Counted from the stretch's first letter, positions 26,482 to 38,993 are shown. The stretch: DNA of 64,000 nucleotides from Nocardia sp. NBC_00508 (GCF_036346875.1 NZ_CP107852.1:62001-126000), one strand, 5' to 3'. The notes: generated from the sequence alone by a model not told the origin. A program made the numbers and translations.

Positions 26482-27204
26482 TCAGCGGGTGAAGCGCAGC
26501 AGCCCGGTCGCGGTGTCCGCGCCGGTGAGCCGCAAACCGGCCGCGTGCGCTTCGGCGGTGAGACGCTCGGCGTCGGCGGGCCATACGTGGTGTTCGGTGC
26601 GCACCTCCTGCACCAAGCGGTCGCCGTCGTAGGTGCGGTAGGTCATCCGCCAGACGAGAGAGTCCGCGTCCGCCGGGTCGGCCCGGCTCCAGCCCTCGTA
26701 TCGCAGTTCACCGGCCCTGGCGGTGGTGTACCGGCGTTCCGCCGACGGCTCGACGCGCCCGGGACGCTGCACTTCCACCACGGCGTCGGCTCCGGGGGCG
26801 AGCGCGTCGGCGATGGTCCGCCACACCCGGGAGCGGGTAGCGGGGTCGAAGTGTCCGATCACCCCGAGGGCGACCACCGCCGCGCATCCTGTCGGCAGTC
26901 GTGTCTCGAGGAATCCCTGTGGCCGCACGGTGATTCGCTCGCGCAGGTCTTTGCGGGCGGCCAGTCGCGACAGCAGCACCGCGCGCATCGGCGCGGCCGG
27001 TTCCACCGCGATGATGCGCGCGTCCGGTAACGCGTCGGCGACCAGCATCGTGGACAGACCGGTGCCCGCCCCGATATCGGCCACCGGTCCGGCGATGGTG
27101 TCCACCTCGGCCAGCATTTTCGCCAGCACGGGTTCCACTGTGGCCACGTACGGTGTGGCCATGAGGTCGTAGAACTCCGCGGCGGCGGCATAGTCGTCGG
27201 TCAC
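26482..27204 (-). CDS. SAM-dependent methyltransferase
   Basis: A 240-residue class I methyltransferase beginning at the GTG in the GTGA that ends the PKS-NRPS gene (27201-27204). Motif I is VADIGAGTGLSTMLVADAL, followed by IIAVEPAAPMRAVLL and a motif IV-like region around AALGVIGHF. The longer frame upstream is antisense noise inside the thioesterase coding region. Translational coupling to the megasynthase argues for a role in the same pathway, possibly O- or N-methylation of the product or methyl esterification of the released acid. Confidence 0.86.
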   Translation of the reverse strand: MTDDYAAAAEFYDLMATPYVATVEPVLAKMLAEVDTIAGPVADIGAGTGLSTMLVADALPDARIIAVEPAAPMRAVLLSRLAARKDLRERITVRPQGFLETRLPTGCAAVVALGVIGHFDPATRSRVWRTIADALAPGADAVVEVQRPGRVEPSAERRYTTARAGELRYEGWSRADPADADSLVWRMTYRTYDGDRLVQEVRTEHHVWPADAERLTAEAHAAGLRLTGADTATGLLRFTR

Positions 27205-30200
27205 GGCTTCTCCGAATCGTCCAGGCTCGCAAGCAATTCCGACACCATATGGGCGACCGTCAGGACGGCAGGCGGTCGTAGCAGCGCATAGTGGTGGGCT
27301 GCTACCGGCCGCGTGTCGATGACGACGCCGGTGTGCACTGCCCACCCGAGATCCGCGAGATCGGAGCAGTCGTCGACGCCCATACCGACCCCGGAGTTGT
27401 ATGGTGCGGGCAGATCGGCACGCACCAGCAGCACCTCGAGCCCGTCGCCGTCGAGCTGACCGGTGTGATGCGCGCCCAGCGCACGCAGGTGGCGCCGGAA
27501 TATGTCTTCCTTGACCCGCTGGTCGGCCGGGTCGCCGCGCTCTACCAGCCCGGCGGCGGCCAGCCCGCGCCGGATCTCGGCCCGCTGCTGTTCATCCGGA
27601 TGCCGATCGAAATCGGCGCTCAGAGCGTCGGTTTCGAGGTCCAGGTCCAGGAAGGCGGCGAGCGACCCGAGATAGCGCGTCCAGAATTCGCGACCGTCGA
27701 CATGATGGATGCGGTCGGCGATATTCGAGTCGAGCAGAACCAGCGCCTCCACGGTGTCACCGGCCGCGCGCAGCCGACGTGCCACCTCGTGCGCGATGAT
27801 CCCGCCCATCGACCAGCCGCCGATCCGGTAGGGGCCTATCGGCTGGTAAGCGCGCACCACGCCCTCGTACACCCGCGCCAGATCGGCGATCGTCTCCGGT
27901 CCGGGCGCACCGGCCAGTTGCGGGTCCTGTATCCCCATGATCGGCGCGCGGGTGTCGAGAGTGCGCGCCAGATCGACATAACAGAGCACGTCGCCACCGG
28001 TCGGGTGGATGAGGAACAGTGGTCGTCCGACGCCGTCGCGCAGCGGCACCAGACAGTCTTCCGGGGCCGACGGTTCCGCGGCTTGGCGCCGCGCTGTCGC
28101 AGCGACTGCGGCCAGGGTGGGATCGGCGAGGAATTCCCGTGGTGTCAACGCCAAGCCGAGCTCGGCGCGCAGGCGGTTGAGCATCCGGATGGCGAGTACC
28201 GAGTCACCTCCGATGGTGAAGAAGTCGGTGCCGCGGTCGAGGTCACCCGCGACGTCCACCATCCGCTGCCACAGTCCGGCGATGGCGCACTCGGTTTCGG
28301 TGGCGGGCGGGCCGCCCAGCACCGCCGGGACCGGTGCGGCGACGATGTGGGCGGGTCGTTCGGCATCGGGTACGTCGAGCGGCGCCGTCCAGGTGCCGGG
28401 CCGGTCCACGAGCGTGGTGATGGTGTCGCACACCTGCGCGAACAGGGTGTCGAGCACGCCCGGGGGGAACAGTTCCGCGACCGCGTCCAGGTTCACCACC
28501 ACCGAGTCGTCCCAGTCCCACTGGAACACCTGCATGTCCAAGGCCACCTGCGGCGTGCGAACGCGCTGGTAGAAATCGCGGACGACGACCGTGTCGGGGG
28601 TGCCGCCCGGCGGATTGAGCCCGAGGGTGCTGTGGAAGACGACGGGCGCCTGCGGTGCGGTATCGCGCCTGCGCCGCGCCAGTTCCCGCAACACCTCGAC
28701 GCCGGTGACCTGTCCGTGGTCGAGCATGGTGGCGATGGCCTCCTGCACTGTCCGGGCGGCGGTCAGGAACGTCGGCTGCGCGGGCAGGGCTATGTCGAGC
28801 AGCACGGTCCCCGCATAGGGTCCGATGGCGTGATCGAGATCGCGCGGAAGGTGCAGGCGGTTGAGATAGAGCACGTTCAGCAGGAAGCGGCGGTGCCCGG
28901 CCAGCCGGGCCAGCGCCGAGGCCCAGCAGGTGGCGAACACCGTGGTGGGTGTGATGTTGTACTCGGCGCAGCGGTCGCGCAGAACGGCCATTTGCTCGCC
29001 GGATACTCGGAATTCCCGTCGTTCCAGCGTGTCCGGACGTACCTGATCGAACGGCACTGCCAGAGGTAACGCGGGAGCGGGCGGGAGATCGTCGATGCGT
29101 TCCCACCACCAGTCGCGCTGTGCTTGCCATTCCGGTTCCGCACGCTGGCGCGAGATGGTTTCCACGTAGTCGCCGAAGTGGGCGGTGAGCGCAGGTAGCA
29201 CCGTATTGGGTTCGTCCAGGTAGGTGAACAGCTCGGTGAACATCAGCTGCACCGACCACCCGTCGGCCACCAGCAGGCTGCAGACGATGTGCAAGCTCAG
29301 TTCGTCGCCCGGAAGCCGGACGGCGGTGACGGCGAACGGCCACGGATCCAGCCGCGGGCCGGTGCGCTGCACCTCGGCGCGGATGGCGGCCAGTCGCTGG
29401 TCGATCTCACCGGCACCGGCCGCCCTCAGGTCGAGGTGGATGATCGGGAGCGCGCCCAGTCGCGGATCGTCGGCGGGCAGCACCTGCTGCGTGCCGTCCG
29501 GCAGGAAAACCGCCCGCAGCATGGGCTGGCGTTCCACCTGCCGACGCACCGCCTCGTCCAGGAGGGCCGGATCGATCCCGGCGAGCCGGAAGTCGACATA
29601 GTTGTGCGCCGAGTCGTAGCTGAGGGCGTACCCGTGCTGCTGCCCCACCCAATAGGCCTGCTGCAGCGGGGTGAGGGGGAATGGTGCTGCCGGGTCTGCC
29701 TGCCGCGCCAGCTCGACAGCCATAGCCGAGATACCGGAACGGCGCTCGGCGATCAGCGCGACGAGATCAGCGAACGAGAGATCCCCGACCAGCTCCGCCA
29801 CGGGCACCGCGACACCGAGTCGGGTGCGAACCATGGTGGCCATCCGCACCGCCAGAACCGAGTCGCCGCCCAGACCCACGAACGTGGAATGGGGTTGCAC
29901 GGCATCGGTTTCCAGGCTGAGGACCTGCGCCCAGATTTCGGAGACGACGGCGGCCAGGTCCTCGTCGCGATCCCCTCGCCGCATACCGGAATCCGGTGCG
30001 GTCCACGCCTGCGGATCACCGGCGAGGCGGCGCAGCCACTTCACATAGGAGGCGAACGCGGCATCCGCGGCCGCGGAATCGAGGACGGTCTCGAGGACGT
30101 CCCACTGTAGTTGCAATCCCCCAGCATGCACGAACGCCTGATGGTCGAGCCACACCTGGGGTGTCTGGCTCGCGCCGTGCACGATTCTGCCCGCCCACTC

Positions 30201-33200
30201 CAGATCCGGGTCACCGCCTACCAGTTGGGCCACATCGAGGGCACTGGTGAACACCACCGGCAGCAGCCGACGCTCCCCCGTGCGGGAGGACAGTTCGGCG
30301 AGCAGGTCCAGCGCCGAATACTCGCGGTGATCGATATCGTCGAAGAGTTGAGTCTGTGTCCGGATGATCCGCTCGGCGAAGGCACCCCCGTCCGTGCGAT
30401 CGACTTCGTGAGCCAGAAGCGTGGTGAAATCACCCACCGCACCGTCGATTCCGGGCAGCGCCACCGGCCGGTCGACCAGAGTCAGCGACAGGGTGAACCG
30501 CTCGTCACCGGACCAGGCGGCGAGCACGTCCGAGTACGCGGTGAGCAGCACAGCGGACGGCGTCACGCCATGATCTGCCGCCAGCCGCCGCAGCCCATGC
30601 CATTCCGCTGGTGTGAGCCGGGCCTCCCGGCGGCCGAACCATGGCTGGGCCTGGGTGCGGGTGCGGGTCGGCAGGTCGGGCGCCCCGGGCAGGCTGTCCA
30701 TCCGCCGCTGCCAGTAGTCGATCGCCCGCCTGCGGTGCGCGGACTCCGCGCGTGCCTCGGTATGTGCCACGTAGTCGGCGAATCGCGTCGGCAGCGGCGG
30801 CAATGCGGCAGCCGGATCGGTGTAGAGCAGACGCAGATCTCGGTCGAGGACGAGGAAGCTTCCCGCATCGCAGACCAGCGCATCGATGCCGATGAACAGC
30901 CGGGTGGTGGTGTCGTCCAGTGGCGCGGCCCGCACGTCGAACAGCGGCCAGCGGTCGGGGCGATGCACCCGATGCGACAGTCGCCGCCGCAGGTCCGACA
31001 GCGTGTCCTCGCGTGCCGGGCCGGCGGAGCCGGTGAGGTCGTGGCGGCGAATCCGGAACTCCGGCACCTCGGTGAGGATCTGATTGCGCCCGTCCTCGGT
31101 GATGACCGCACGCAGCATCTCGTGCCGCCGGATCAGACGGTTCCACGCCTGCTCGTAGCGATCCAGATCCAGCTTGTCGCAGTCGTATTCGAGATAGATG
31201 TGGCACGACACGTCACTCAATCCGAATGCACCCGACCGGCCGACCCAGTATGCGTGCTGCACCCGGGTGAGCGGGAACGTGGCGTCGACGACCGCCACGT
31301 CGTCTGGTCGTTCGATGTCGGGTACGGGCGGCTCGGGTGAGTCCGGCGTGGCCGCGGCGGGCGACGCCGGGCGGCGACCTCGCAGCAGCGCGGAGAAGGC
31401 GGCCACGGTCGAGTGCGTGAGTAGCTCCCGCATGCGGATATCGGTGTGCTGGCCTTCGTTGAGGATGTCCAGCATCCGGGTCGCCAGCATGGAAGTTCCA
31501 CCCAGTGCGAAGAAGTCCGCCTCGGCGCCGACGATCCGCTCGCCCAGCAATTCTTCCCAGAGTGCGACGATCTGCTCCTCTTCCGCACCCGCGAACGTGC
31601 GCCATGCGAGAGGTTCCGAGGCGGCGGCCGGTGCCGTTGCCTCTAACGCGCCCTTCGCGCTCACAGGAGCCGGTGCAGCGAGTGACGTCGCCGGTTGCGG
31701 GCTTCCGTTCCGCGTCGGCGGTTCGGGCCGATGGCTCGGCTCCGTCGGCGCCGGCCGACCGTTGGGTAACGCCGGTTCGCGGGTGGCCGACACCGTCGAC
31801 AGCTCGGGGGACGCTGCGGCCTGCACCTCGGACCGTGCGAGCACCGTCGCCGGGACCTCGATCCGAATGTCCGGGCCGGGTTGTGGGCCGGAGCCATTCG
31901 GTGCGGGAGGCGCTGCGGACCAGGTGCCGGGCTCGATCGGCACCGTCTGTGTTTCGGTGTGCGGGTCGATCCAGAGACTCCGGCGTTGAAAGGGGTAGAC
32001 GGGCAGGCGAGTGCGGCGGCGGCGGCGATGCATGGCCTCGACGTCCACAGTCGCGCCGCTACACCACAGGTGACCAACCGTGGTGAGCAACGCAGCGCGA
32101 TCGGGGGCCGAATCACCGGTCCGCTCCTCGGGTTCCGCGAGCGTGCTCAGCGCGGCGGTCAGATTGGCCGACGCGTTGCCTCGCGCGAGCGCGGCGAGGG
32201 AGCTGCCCGGTCCGACCTGGACAAAGATCGTCGGTGCTGCGGCCGTCGCGGCCTGCAGCGCGGCCGCGAAGAGCACCGGTTCCCGTAGATGCCGCGCCCA
32301 ATGCTCGGCGTCCAGGGATCGGGTCAGACGGCCGGTGCGGGTGCTGTAGAGCGGCAGCGTGGCCGGAGCGGACGGCACGTTCTCGGCCGCGGTGCGCAGC
32401 GGCGTGACCACAGCGGCGACGGCGGGAGAATGCAGGGCGGCGTTGATACGCAGCCTGCGGGCGCGGATCCCGGCTCGACCGAGGGCGGCCGATAGCGTCT
32501 CGATGGCGTCGACCGGTCCCGAGACCACGCAGGCGTCCGGGCCGTTGACGGCGGCAAGCGCGATCTCCGGATACCGGGCAAGCGCGGCGCGCACATCCTC
32601 CTCGCCGAGCGCGACAATCAGCATCGCTCCGGGCGCGGCATCCGCCAGTGCGCCGGACCGGACCGCCACCAACCGGGCAGCGTCCGGCAGGCTCAGCACT
32701 CCCGCGACGACAGCGGCGGCGTATTCGCCCAGACTGTGGCCGATGACGCCGTCGGGCTCGATGCCGTAGTGGCGCAGCGTCGCCGCGGTGGCGAGCGATA
32801 CCGCGAACAGGGCGGGCTGCCCGTAGCGCACGTCGTCGACGTCGTGCCGGGAAGCGCGGCCGCTCACGATGTCGCGGATGTCGTAGTTCAGCAACGGCTG
32901 CATCGCTTCGGCGCAGTCGTCGATATGTGCGGCGAACACGGGCTCGTCGCGGTAGAGCCCGGCGCCCATACCCGGATACTGCGCACCGGCGCCAGGAAAC
33001 GCGAAGACGATGTCCGGTCGCGTGGACGGTACCGGCCCGGCGGCAATGGGCCGCGGGTTCGGCTCTTCGCCCGACAGCAGGGCCGTGGCACGCCACCCGG
33101 ACTCCGGATGCAGCCCGCGCGACACGGTGTAGGCGTAGTCGGCTCTGGTTTCGGCTGTCACATCGGCGTCGGCCCACGCAATTTGCTCCCGGCATCCGGC

Positions 33201-34568
33201 TTCCGTGACCGCCGAGACCAAGAGCAGTTGCGCGCGCGGGTCGGGGTCGCTCGCGCCGGAGTGCACGGGGGCTTGTTCGAGCACCGCATGGCAATTCACG
33301 CCGCCGATACCGAACGAGCTCACCCCGGCGATCCGGGTGCCATCGCGTTCGGGCCAGTCCCGGGTGTGCTCGACGACTTCCAACAGCCCACGATGGCGTT
33401 CCAGATCCGAATGGACCGGACGCGCGTGCAGCGTCGCGGGAATGCGCCGATGCGAAAGGGCGAGGGCGGTTTTGATCAGTGACGCGATGCCTGCCGCGCT
33501 GTTGGTGTGGCCGATATTGCTCTTGACCGACCCCAGCGCGATCGGCTGCGGCGCCGTTCGGTCGGCGAACACCGCGGCCAGCGCCGACAGCTCGATTTGA
33601 TCGCCCAGCGCGGTCGCCGTGCCGTGTGCCTCGATGAGGTCGACCGCGTCGACCCCGAGATCGGCGACCGCGAGCGCCTCGGCGATCGCTCGCGCCTGCC
33701 CGGCCGCCGACGGAGCGGTGAATCCGGCCTTACCGCCACCATCGTGGTTCACCGCGCTGCCGCGCACGATCGCGTAGATCGGGTCGCCGTCGGCGAGCGC
33801 GTCCGCGAGCCGCCGCAGCACCACCACGCCGACGCCCTGACTGTGCACCATGCCGGTACCGCCGCCTCCGAACGCCCGGGTATGGCCGTCCGCGGAGAAG
33901 ACCGCATCGGGCACATGCAGGTAACCGCGGCCCTGGGGGACTATCAACGACGCACCCCCGGCGAGGGCGGCGTCGCATTCCTCCGACAGCAGGGCCTGTG
34001 CGGCGAGGTGTACCGCGACCAGCGAGGTCGCGCAGGCGGCCTGCACCGCCACAGCGGGTCCGGTGAGGTCGAGCCGGTAGGCGAGCTGCTGGGGAAAATA
34101 GTCCGTCAGCGTGCCCATCTCCGCCTGGAGCCGGCCGATCGGATCCCGTTCGGCATTCAGGCGATAGGCGGCGAGGTTGTGCTCCAGATAGTCACTGCGG
34201 GAGGCTCCGGTGAAAACGCCGACCGCGCCGAGGCCGCCACCGGCACGGTATCCCGCGTCGCCGAGCGCGTCCCATGAGCATTCCAGCAGCAGCCGCAGCT
34301 GCGGATCCATCAGTTCGGCGTCGCGCGTCAGGATGCCGAAATGCTCCGGTTCGAAGCGGTCCTGCCCCTCGATCACCGCGCCGACGGGCACGTAATTGCG
34401 GTGCGCGCGCAGTTCGGCGGACACGCCACGCGCGGCGAGTTCCGCGTCATCGAACCGGGTGAGGCCTTCCCGGCCCGAGGCGATCAGATCCCAGTAGGAG
34501 GCCAGGTCAGGTGCGCCGGGAAATCGGCAGGCCATCCCGATGATGGCGACGGCGTTGTCTTCGTTCAC
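27201..34568 (-). CDS. Hybrid PKS-NRPS: KS-AT-ACP-Cy-PCP-Cy*-PCP-TE
   Basis: A 2455-residue megasynthase from GTG 34566-34568, which overlaps the OsmC-like gene stop (GTGA). Domains: KS about 1-425 (Cys near 178 in [26 protein letters not shown]); AT about 525-840 ([10 protein letters not shown] near 611, late motif AALH, so malonyl-CoA is likely); a Pro/Ala-rich linker; ACP (Ser near 1019, LGGTSM); Cy1 (DALVCDAGS near 1233, VVFTS near 1439); PCP1 (GLGGDSV near 1564); Cy2 (SLLVADGWS near 1766, VVFHS near 1976); PCP2 (TIGGDSV near 2118); TE (GWSMGG near 2251, final His in AAHHYALL). There is no A, KR, DH or MT domain. Both PCPs must be charged in trans, presumably by the Cys-specific A domain of the partner NRPS. 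The order resembles yersiniabactin HMWP1 but lacks its KR and methyltransferases and adds a second Cy-PCP pair. Cy2 lacks key Cy residues. Confidence 0.95.
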   Translation of the reverse strand: MNEDNAVAIIGMACRFPGAPDLASYWDLIASGREGLTRFDDAELAARGVSAELRAHRNYVPVGAVIEGQDRFEPEHFGILTRDAELMDPQLRLLLECSWDALGDAGYRAGGGLGAVGVFTGASRSDYLEHNLAAYRLNAERDPIGRLQAEMGTLTDYFPQQLAYRLDLTGPAVAVQAACATSLVAVHLAAQALLSEECDAALAGGASLIVPQGRGYLHVPDAVFSADGHTRAFGGGGTGMVHSQGVGVVVLRRLADALADGDPIYAIVRGSAVNHDGGGKAGFTAPSAAGQARAIAEALAVADLGVDAVDLIEAHGTATALGDQIELSALAAVFADRTAPQPIALGSVKSNIGHTNSAAGIASLIKTALALSHRRIPATLHARPVHSDLERHRGLLEVVEHTRDWPERDGTRIAGVSSFGIGGVNCHAVLEQAPVHSGASDPDPRAQLLLVSAVTEAGCREQIAWADADVTAETRADYAYTVSRGLHPESGWRATALLSGEEPNPRPIAAGPVPSTRPDIVFAFPGAGAQYPGMGAGLYRDEPVFAAHIDDCAEAMQPLLNYDIRDIVSGRASRHDVDDVRYGQPALFAVSLATAATLRHYGIEPDGVIGHSLGEYAAAVVAGVLSLPDAARLVAVRSGALADAAPGAMLIVALGEEDVRAALARYPEIALAAVNGPDACVVSGPVDAIETLSAALGRAGIRARRLRINAALHSPAVAAVVTPLRTAAENVPSAPATLPLYSTRTGRLTRSLDAEHWARHLREPVLFAAALQAATAAAPTIFVQVGPGSSLAALARGNASANLTAALSTLAEPEERTGDSAPDRAALLTTVGHLWCSGATVDVEAMHRRRRRTRLPVYPFQRRSLWIDPHTETQTVPIEPGTWSAAPPAPNGSGPQPGPDIRIEVPATVLARSEVQAAASPELSTVSATREPALPNGRPAPTEPSHRPEPPTRNGSPQPATSLAAPAPVSAKGALEATAPAAASEPLAWRTFAGAEEEQIVALWEELLGERIVGAEADFFALGGTSMLATRMLDILNEGQHTDIRMRELLTHSTVAAFSALLRGRRPASPAAATPDSPEPPVPDIERPDDVAVVDATFPLTRVQHAYWVGRSGAFGLSDVSCHIYLEYDCDKLDLDRYEQAWNRLIRRHEMLRAVITEDGRNQILTEVPEFRIRRHDLTGSAGPAREDTLSDLRRRLSHRVHRPDRWPLFDVRAAPLDDTTTRLFIGIDALVCDAGSFLVLDRDLRLLYTDPAAALPPLPTRFADYVAHTEARAESAHRRRAIDYWQRRMDSLPGAPDLPTRTRTQAQPWFGRREARLTPAEWHGLRRLAADHGVTPSAVLLTAYSDVLAAWSGDERFTLSLTLVDRPVALPGIDGAVGDFTTLLAHEVDRTDGGAFAERIIRTQTQLFDDIDHREYSALDLLAELSSRTGERRLLPVVFTSALDVAQLVGGDPDLEWAGRIVHGASQTPQVWLDHQAFVHAGGLQLQWDVLETVLDSAAADAAFASYVKWLRRLAGDPQAWTAPDSGMRRGDRDEDLAAVVSEIWAQVLSLETDAVQPHSTFVGLGGDSVLAVRMATMVRTRLGVAVPVAELVGDLSFADLVALIAERRSGISAMAVELARQADPAAPFPLTPLQQAYWVGQQHGYALSYDSAHNYVDFRLAGIDPALLDEAVRRQVERQPMLRAVFLPDGTQQVLPADDPRLGALPIIHLDLRAAGAGEIDQRLAAIRAEVQRTGPRLDPWPFAVTAVRLPGDELSLHIVCSLLVADGWSVQLMFTELFTYLDEPNTVLPALTAHFGDYVETISRQRAEPEWQAQRDWWWERIDDLPPAPALPLAVPFDQVRPDTLERREFRVSGEQMAVLRDRCAEYNITPTTVFATCWASALARLAGHRRFLLNVLYLNRLHLPRDLDHAIGPYAGTVLLDIALPAQPTFLTAARTVQEAIATMLDHGQVTGVEVLRELARRRRDTAPQAPVVFHSTLGLNPPGGTPDTVVVRDFYQRVRTPQVALDMQVFQWDWDDSVVVNLDAVAELFPPGVLDTLFAQVCDTITTLVDRPGTWTAPLDVPDAERPAHIVAAPVPAVLGGPPATETECAIAGLWQRMVDVAGDLDRGTDFFTIGGDSVLAIRMLNRLRAELGLALTPREFLADPTLAAVAATARRQAAEPSAPEDCLVPLRDGVGRPLFLIHPTGGDVLCYVDLARTLDTRAPIMGIQDPQLAGAPGPETIADLARVYEGVVRAYQPIGPYRIGGWSMGGIIAHEVARRLRAAGDTVEALVLLDSNIADRIHHVDGREFWTRYLGSLAAFLDLDLETDALSADFDRHPDEQQRAEIRRGLAAAGLVERGDPADQRVKEDIFRRHLRALGAHHTGQLDGDGLEVLLVRADLPAPYNSGVGMGVDDCSDLADLGWAVHTGVVIDTRPVAAHHYALLRPPAVLTVAHMVSELLASLDDSEKP

Positions 34569-35062
34569 GATTCGATCTCCACTTCCGAGTCCACCGCCAG
34601 TTGTCCGCGCATCATTGCCAGCACCGGGCACGAGGCCTCGACGAGTCGATGCAGTTCCCGATACCGGTCCGGTGCGTCCGGACCACCGACCCGGGCCCGG
34701 ACATGGACACGCGACGGCAATGCCGGGTCCGTGAGCCCGAAGACGGGACCGAGATCCACATCGGCGGTGACGTCCACCGACAGCGAATCGATGCCGATAC
34801 CCAGCCGTGCCGCGTGAAACCGGTAGGTGACCGCCTGACAGCTGCCCAGCGCGGCCAAGGCCATGCCGATCGGGTCGGGACCGGAGTCACCGCCGCCGGC
34901 CGCCACGGGTTCGTCGACCACGAGGCTGTGCCGGCCGATGCGCACCCGCATCTCGGTCGCGGTGCCCGAGCGGTGTTCGGAATGGACGGTGAACCGCTGT
35001 CTGCGGTCGGCTGCACGGCCCGAAGCGGCGCGCAGCCGGAATACGGTGTCAGCGAATGACAT
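34565..35062 (-). CDS. OsmC/Ohr-family protein inside the NRPS operon
   Basis: A 165-residue OsmC-fold protein. It keeps both cysteines of the thiol peroxidase family, one in [16 protein letters not shown] and one in [14 protein letters not shown], so peroxide or disulfide chemistry is chemically possible. The ATG at 35060-35062 lies within the last codons of the NRPS gene (14-base overlap), and the stop overlaps the GTG of the PKS-NRPS gene. It is thus coupled on both sides to megasynthase genes. A role in protecting or delivering thiol intermediates, or in redox at the thiazoline stage, is inference; a housekeeping peroxidase caught in the operon is the alternative. Confidence 0.86.
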   Translation of the reverse strand: MSFADTVFRLRAASGRAADRRQRFTVHSEHRSGTATEMRVRIGRHSLVVDEPVAAGGGDSGPDPIGMALAALGSCQAVTYRFHAARLGIGIDSLSVDVTADVDLGPVFGLTDPALPSRVHVRARVGGPDAPDRYRELHRLVEASCPVLAMMRGQLAVDSEVEIES

Positions 35063-38000
35063 CCGCGAGCCTCGCTTTCGATCGGTGCGCACGTCGGCGG
35101 CGTCCGCGCGCTGCGGCGTCGGTGAGATCGATCGGCACGACACCGGATCGGCTCGTCGACGAGCCCAGCGCGACGCGGTCGGCGATCCAGTCCGCCAGTC
35201 GCCGGACGGTGCCGAGCCGGAAGATGTCCGGGACCGTGAGCGCCGGGGTGAGATGCCGCAGCCTGCGATGGGCGCGAACCAGGGTCAGGGAGGTGGCGCC
35301 GAGATCGTGGAAAGGGGTGGTCGCCGCGATGTCGGGGCCGAGCAGATCGGTGAAGACCTCGATGATCACGGCCTCCACTCGTGCGCGGGCGGCCGTGGCG
35401 GTCGTGCTGGCGGCGGTGAGGACGAGTTCGGCCGCATCGCCGTAGCGTGCCTCGGCGACGAGCCCGCCGGCCGTGGCCGAGGCATGCAGTCGGCCGACCC
35501 ACTCGCCGGCGTTGTTCGCGACGGCGCCCTCGATGGGTTCCGCGCGCAGCGTCAGCGTCAGCCCGAGCGCTTCGGCCTGCCGCGCCGCGTGCAGCAGCCA
35601 GTCATCAGCCGGTGTCCACACCTGCTCCCCTGGCCGGTCCGGCGTGCCGTCGAGACGACCGCAGGCGGCCGCTGCGGCTGCCTCGTCGCCGGCAGTGACG
35701 ACGGCGGCTCGCGCGAAATCTGGTACCGGATCGGATTTTTCGGACGCGGACCGATCGTTGCCGACCCCGGACCAGCTTACTGCCCGACCGTTCTCGGCCG
35801 GCGCTCTGGACGCCGCGGCGGTCGTGCCGCGACGGAACGGGTTCGGCAGCCGGGAATGGTCGACCTTGCCGTTGGACGTCAACGGCAAGGCGTCCAACAG
35901 CACCCACCGGGACGGCACCATGTACTGCGGCAGGTGACGCGCCGCATGGTCCGCGAGTTCCGTTGTGTCCACCGGTGCGTCGCCGATCATGACGTAGGCC
36001 ACGAGCTGCGGCCGGTCGTCCGCCCCCGGCACCGCCGCCGCCACACAGCGGCGCACGCCCGGATGGCGGGCGAGCACGACTTCGATCTCGCCCAGTTCGA
36101 TGCGGTGGCCGCGCACCTTGACCTGCCGGTCGACGCGGCCGAGGAACTCGATGGCCCCGTCGGGACGCCATTTGCCCAGGTCGCCGGTGCGATAGAGCCG
36201 CTGGCCCAGCCGATCGTGCCGGATGAAACGGCGCGCGGTCTGCTCGTCGTCGCCGACATACCCGCGCGCCAGACCGGCTCCGCCGATGTGCAGTTCACCG
36301 GGGATGCCGACCGGACAGGGTCGGCCCTGCTCGTCGAGCACGAGGAAGGACTGGGCGCGCAGTGCCGTGCCGTAGGGGATGCTGGTCCATTCAGGCCGCA
36401 CCTTGCGGATCGGATAACAGATCGACCAGATGGCGGCCTCGGTCGCGCCACCCAGACTGATGACCCGCACATGGTCGCCGATCACCGCACGGAGACGGTC
36501 CGGCAGTGACAGCGGAATCCAGTCACCGGACAACAGGAATAGCCGCAACGAGCGCAAGCGTGCCGCCGCCGCCACGTCGGCCTCGGCGTATTCGACGAGC
36601 ATCTCGGCGAGCGCGGGCGCGGTGTTCCACACCGTGACCTGATGCGCCGCGACGAGTTCGCACCAGTGCCCCGGATCGCGCAGCCGCTCGGCGTCCGGCA
36701 GGACCAGCGCGCCACCCGCGCCGAGCACGCCGAAGATGTCGTACACGGACAGATCGAAACTCAGCGCCGACAGTGCGAGTACCCGGTCGCTCGGGCCCAT
36801 GCCGAAGCGGTCGTTGATGTCGTCGACGGTCGTGCGTGCGGCGCGATGTTCGACCGCGACGCCCTTCGGCTCACCAGTCGATCCGGAAGTGAAGATGACA
36901 TAGGCCAGGGCATCGTCCGCGGCGGCGACCAGCTCGTCCGCGGCTACCGCACCGGACGCGGCCTCGAGCGGATGCGCGATGACGTTCTCGGGCAACTCGA
37001 CGCCGGGTGCGGTCAAGGCGTGCGTGATTCCGGCACGGCGACAGACCGAGGCGATCCTCGATGCGGGCCAATCGGGCTCGACGGGCACGAATGCCGCCCC
37101 CGCCCACAACACTGCGTACACGGCGACGATCTGCGCCGCCGACTTCGGGGCGAGGACCGCCACAGGGTCATGTGGCCGGACCCCGGCCGCGATCAGTCGC
37201 CCGGCGATCGCCCGCGCCCGCGCGGATATCTCGCTGTGCGTGAGTGTTTCCCTGGTGGACAGCACGGCAGCGGCCTCGGGCCGCGCCGCCAGTTGGTTGC
37301 GCTGCGGGTCGGTGAGCAGCCCGGTGCCGAGTCCGGGTGGAAGCGGTTGCATCTGCTCGAAATGCGGGTTCCAGCCCAGATCCACGGTTTCCCAGGCGTG
37401 GTCGTCCTCGGCCAGCCGACGCAACAGGCGGGCGTGGGCGGTGAGCATCCGGGTCACGAAGCCGGTCGGGAAGACCTCTTCGACCGCGTCCCACGCCAGC
37501 CGAAGTCCGCCCGCCTCGTCCCAGACGATGTGGTCGAGGGTCACCTGCGGGGTCTGCGACACGCCGAAGATCTCGTCGCCCAGCCATCCCGCGGCCGGGC
37601 CGTCGGCCTGGCCCAATCCGACGCCGCTGGTGAAGACCACCGGATAGCGCGGGGCCAGGTCGGGGAACTGCTCGCGCTGTACCTCGACACCGCTGTAGGA
37701 ACGGTGTTCCAGATCGGCCCAGAACCGCGCGTTGACGCGGCGGGCGAAATCGGTGAAGCCCTGCCAGGAACCCGGTTCCGGCGACGGCATCTCGACCAGC
37801 GCGGTAGTGCTGAAATCGCCTACCACACCCTCGATGTCCACGTTGTCGGGCCGATCGAACAGGGTGGCGTTGAGGCAGAACGCGTCGGTGGCACCCCAGC
37901 GCGACAGGGTGAGGCCGAAGGCCGCGAGCAGCACTGCGGTTGGGCTCAGTCCGCGCCGCGCCGCATGCGCGGTGAGGGCCGACCAGTGTGACGGACTCAG

Positions 38001-38984
38001 CCGTTCTTCATGACGGCGGAAGCGTGCGGTGCGAATGGTTTCCGGTGCGGCGGCGTAGGGCAGCCGAGGACCGGGTGGCAGGACGGTCAGTCGCTCCGCC
38101 CAGTACGCCTTATCCCGCTCTCGTCGCGCCGTTTCGGCCATCCGGCGTGCGCGCAGTACGCGAAGGAACGTGGTCGGCGGCGCTGCCGCAACAGCGTCGG
38201 GATCGGCGACGAAACGCCCCCACTCGCGCATGAGCTGAATCCAGCTCGCCATGTCCAGCATCATGATGTCGAAGCCGACGAACAGCCGTATCGCACCGGA
38301 CGGCAGAAGCGCGGCGTGGATGTCGAACAACGGTCCGGTCGTGGTATCGCACACCTGATGCGACTTCTCCTGCCGCAGCCGCGCCAGTTCCGCGGAGGCG
38401 TCGCTTCCGGGATCCCGCAGATCGGTGATCTCGATGCGGTAAGGATTTCCCGCCGGTAGCACCCGTTGCCGGCCATCGTCGGTGACGACAGCCCGCAGCA
38501 TGTCGTGACGCGCGACGACCATGTTCCACGCCGTCTCGAGCGCAGCGGCCTCCGACCACACGTTCGCCGCCACGAACCGCTCCGGATCGCGGTCGAACTC
38601 GAAGTAGTAGAAAGTGGCCACCCCGCCAAGTGGCATCCCTACTTCCCGGCCGACCCAGTAGGACGCCTGAATCGCGGTGAGCTCCTCCTCCTCGACGGCG
38701 TCGGACACCTTGGCGGCGGATGGCAAGGAATCGGAAACGGGGATGGGATCGGCTGTCGCACCGCGCTTTTCGACTTCAGTAATCAGGGTCTCGAGTGTGG
38801 CGCCGACGAAGGAGGCGAGTGGCACGCGGACGCCTGTGCGTTCGGCCAAGCGCAGATGCAGACGGGCGGCGAGGAACGAATCCAGTCCGAGTTCCTGCAA
38901 CGGGCGCCGCGCATCGATCTCGCTCGCATTGATTCCGAGAACCGTTGCAGCGCAACGGCGAACTTCATCCACAGTGGTCGCCAT
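35049..38984 (-). CDS. NRPS: ArCP-Cy-A(Cys)-PCP
   Basis: A 1311-residue NRPS. The N-terminal aryl carrier domain has [17 protein letters not shown] (Ser near 36). Cy follows (about 100-520) with DIMMLDMAS near 240, VVFTS near 450 and QTPQVTLDH. The A domain (about 550-1045) has [11 protein letters not shown] and NGKVD. Pocket residues read from [23 protein letters not shown] and TEAAIWSI fit the cysteine code of pyochelin and yersiniabactin synthetases (DLYNLS.IWK). No methyltransferase interrupts A8-A9. About 140 residues of unassigned sequence precede the last PCP (LGATSL near 1229). ATG 38984 (AAGGG upstream) is preferred over ATG 39017, which lies upstream of the predicted transcription start. 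It should load an aryl starter and form an aryl-thiazoline. Confidence 0.94.
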   Translation of the reverse strand: MATTVDEVRRCAATVLGINASEIDARRPLQELGLDSFLAARLHLRLAERTGVRVPLASFVGATLETLITEVEKRGATADPIPVSDSLPSAAKVSDAVEEEELTAIQASYWVGREVGMPLGGVATFYYFEFDRDPERFVAANVWSEAAALETAWNMVVARHDMLRAVVTDDGRQRVLPAGNPYRIEITDLRDPGSDASAELARLRQEKSHQVCDTTTGPLFDIHAALLPSGAIRLFVGFDIMMLDMASWIQLMREWGRFVADPDAVAAAPPTTFLRVLRARRMAETARRERDKAYWAERLTVLPPGPRLPYAAAPETIRTARFRRHEERLSPSHWSALTAHAARRGLSPTAVLLAAFGLTLSRWGATDAFCLNATLFDRPDNVDIEGVVGDFSTTALVEMPSPEPGSWQGFTDFARRVNARFWADLEHRSYSGVEVQREQFPDLAPRYPVVFTSGVGLGQADGPAAGWLGDEIFGVSQTPQVTLDHIVWDEAGGLRLAWDAVEEVFPTGFVTRMLTAHARLLRRLAEDDHAWETVDLGWNPHFEQMQPLPPGLGTGLLTDPQRNQLAARPEAAAVLSTRETLTHSEISARARAIAGRLIAAGVRPHDPVAVLAPKSAAQIVAVYAVLWAGAAFVPVEPDWPASRIASVCRRAGITHALTAPGVELPENVIAHPLEAASGAVAADELVAAADDALAYVIFTSGSTGEPKGVAVEHRAARTTVDDINDRFGMGPSDRVLALSALSFDLSVYDIFGVLGAGGALVLPDAERLRDPGHWCELVAAHQVTVWNTAPALAEMLVEYAEADVAAAARLRSLRLFLLSGDWIPLSLPDRLRAVIGDHVRVISLGGATEAAIWSICYPIRKVRPEWTSIPYGTALRAQSFLVLDEQGRPCPVGIPGELHIGGAGLARGYVGDDEQTARRFIRHDRLGQRLYRTGDLGKWRPDGAIEFLGRVDRQVKVRGHRIELGEIEVVLARHPGVRRCVAAAVPGADDRPQLVAYVMIGDAPVDTTELADHAARHLPQYMVPSRWVLLDALPLTSNGKVDHSRLPNPFRRGTTAAASRAPAENGRAVSWSGVGNDRSASEKSDPVPDFARAAVVTAGDEAAAAAACGRLDGTPDRPGEQVWTPADDWLLHAARQAEALGLTLTLRAEPIEGAVANNAGEWVGRLHASATAGGLVAEARYGDAAELVLTAASTTATAARARVEAVIIEVFTDLLGPDIAATTPFHDLGATSLTLVRAHRRLRHLTPALTVPDIFRLGTVRRLADWIADRVALGSSTSRSGVVPIDLTDAAARGRRRRAHRSKARLADVIR

Positions 38985-38993
38985 CTCCAGCCC

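Noticed and set aside
30111..31340. Long + strand frame antisense to the PKS-NRPS gene
   Set aside because: Composition of an antisense high-GC shadow and no family motif; the opposite strand carries continuous PKS/NRPS domains.
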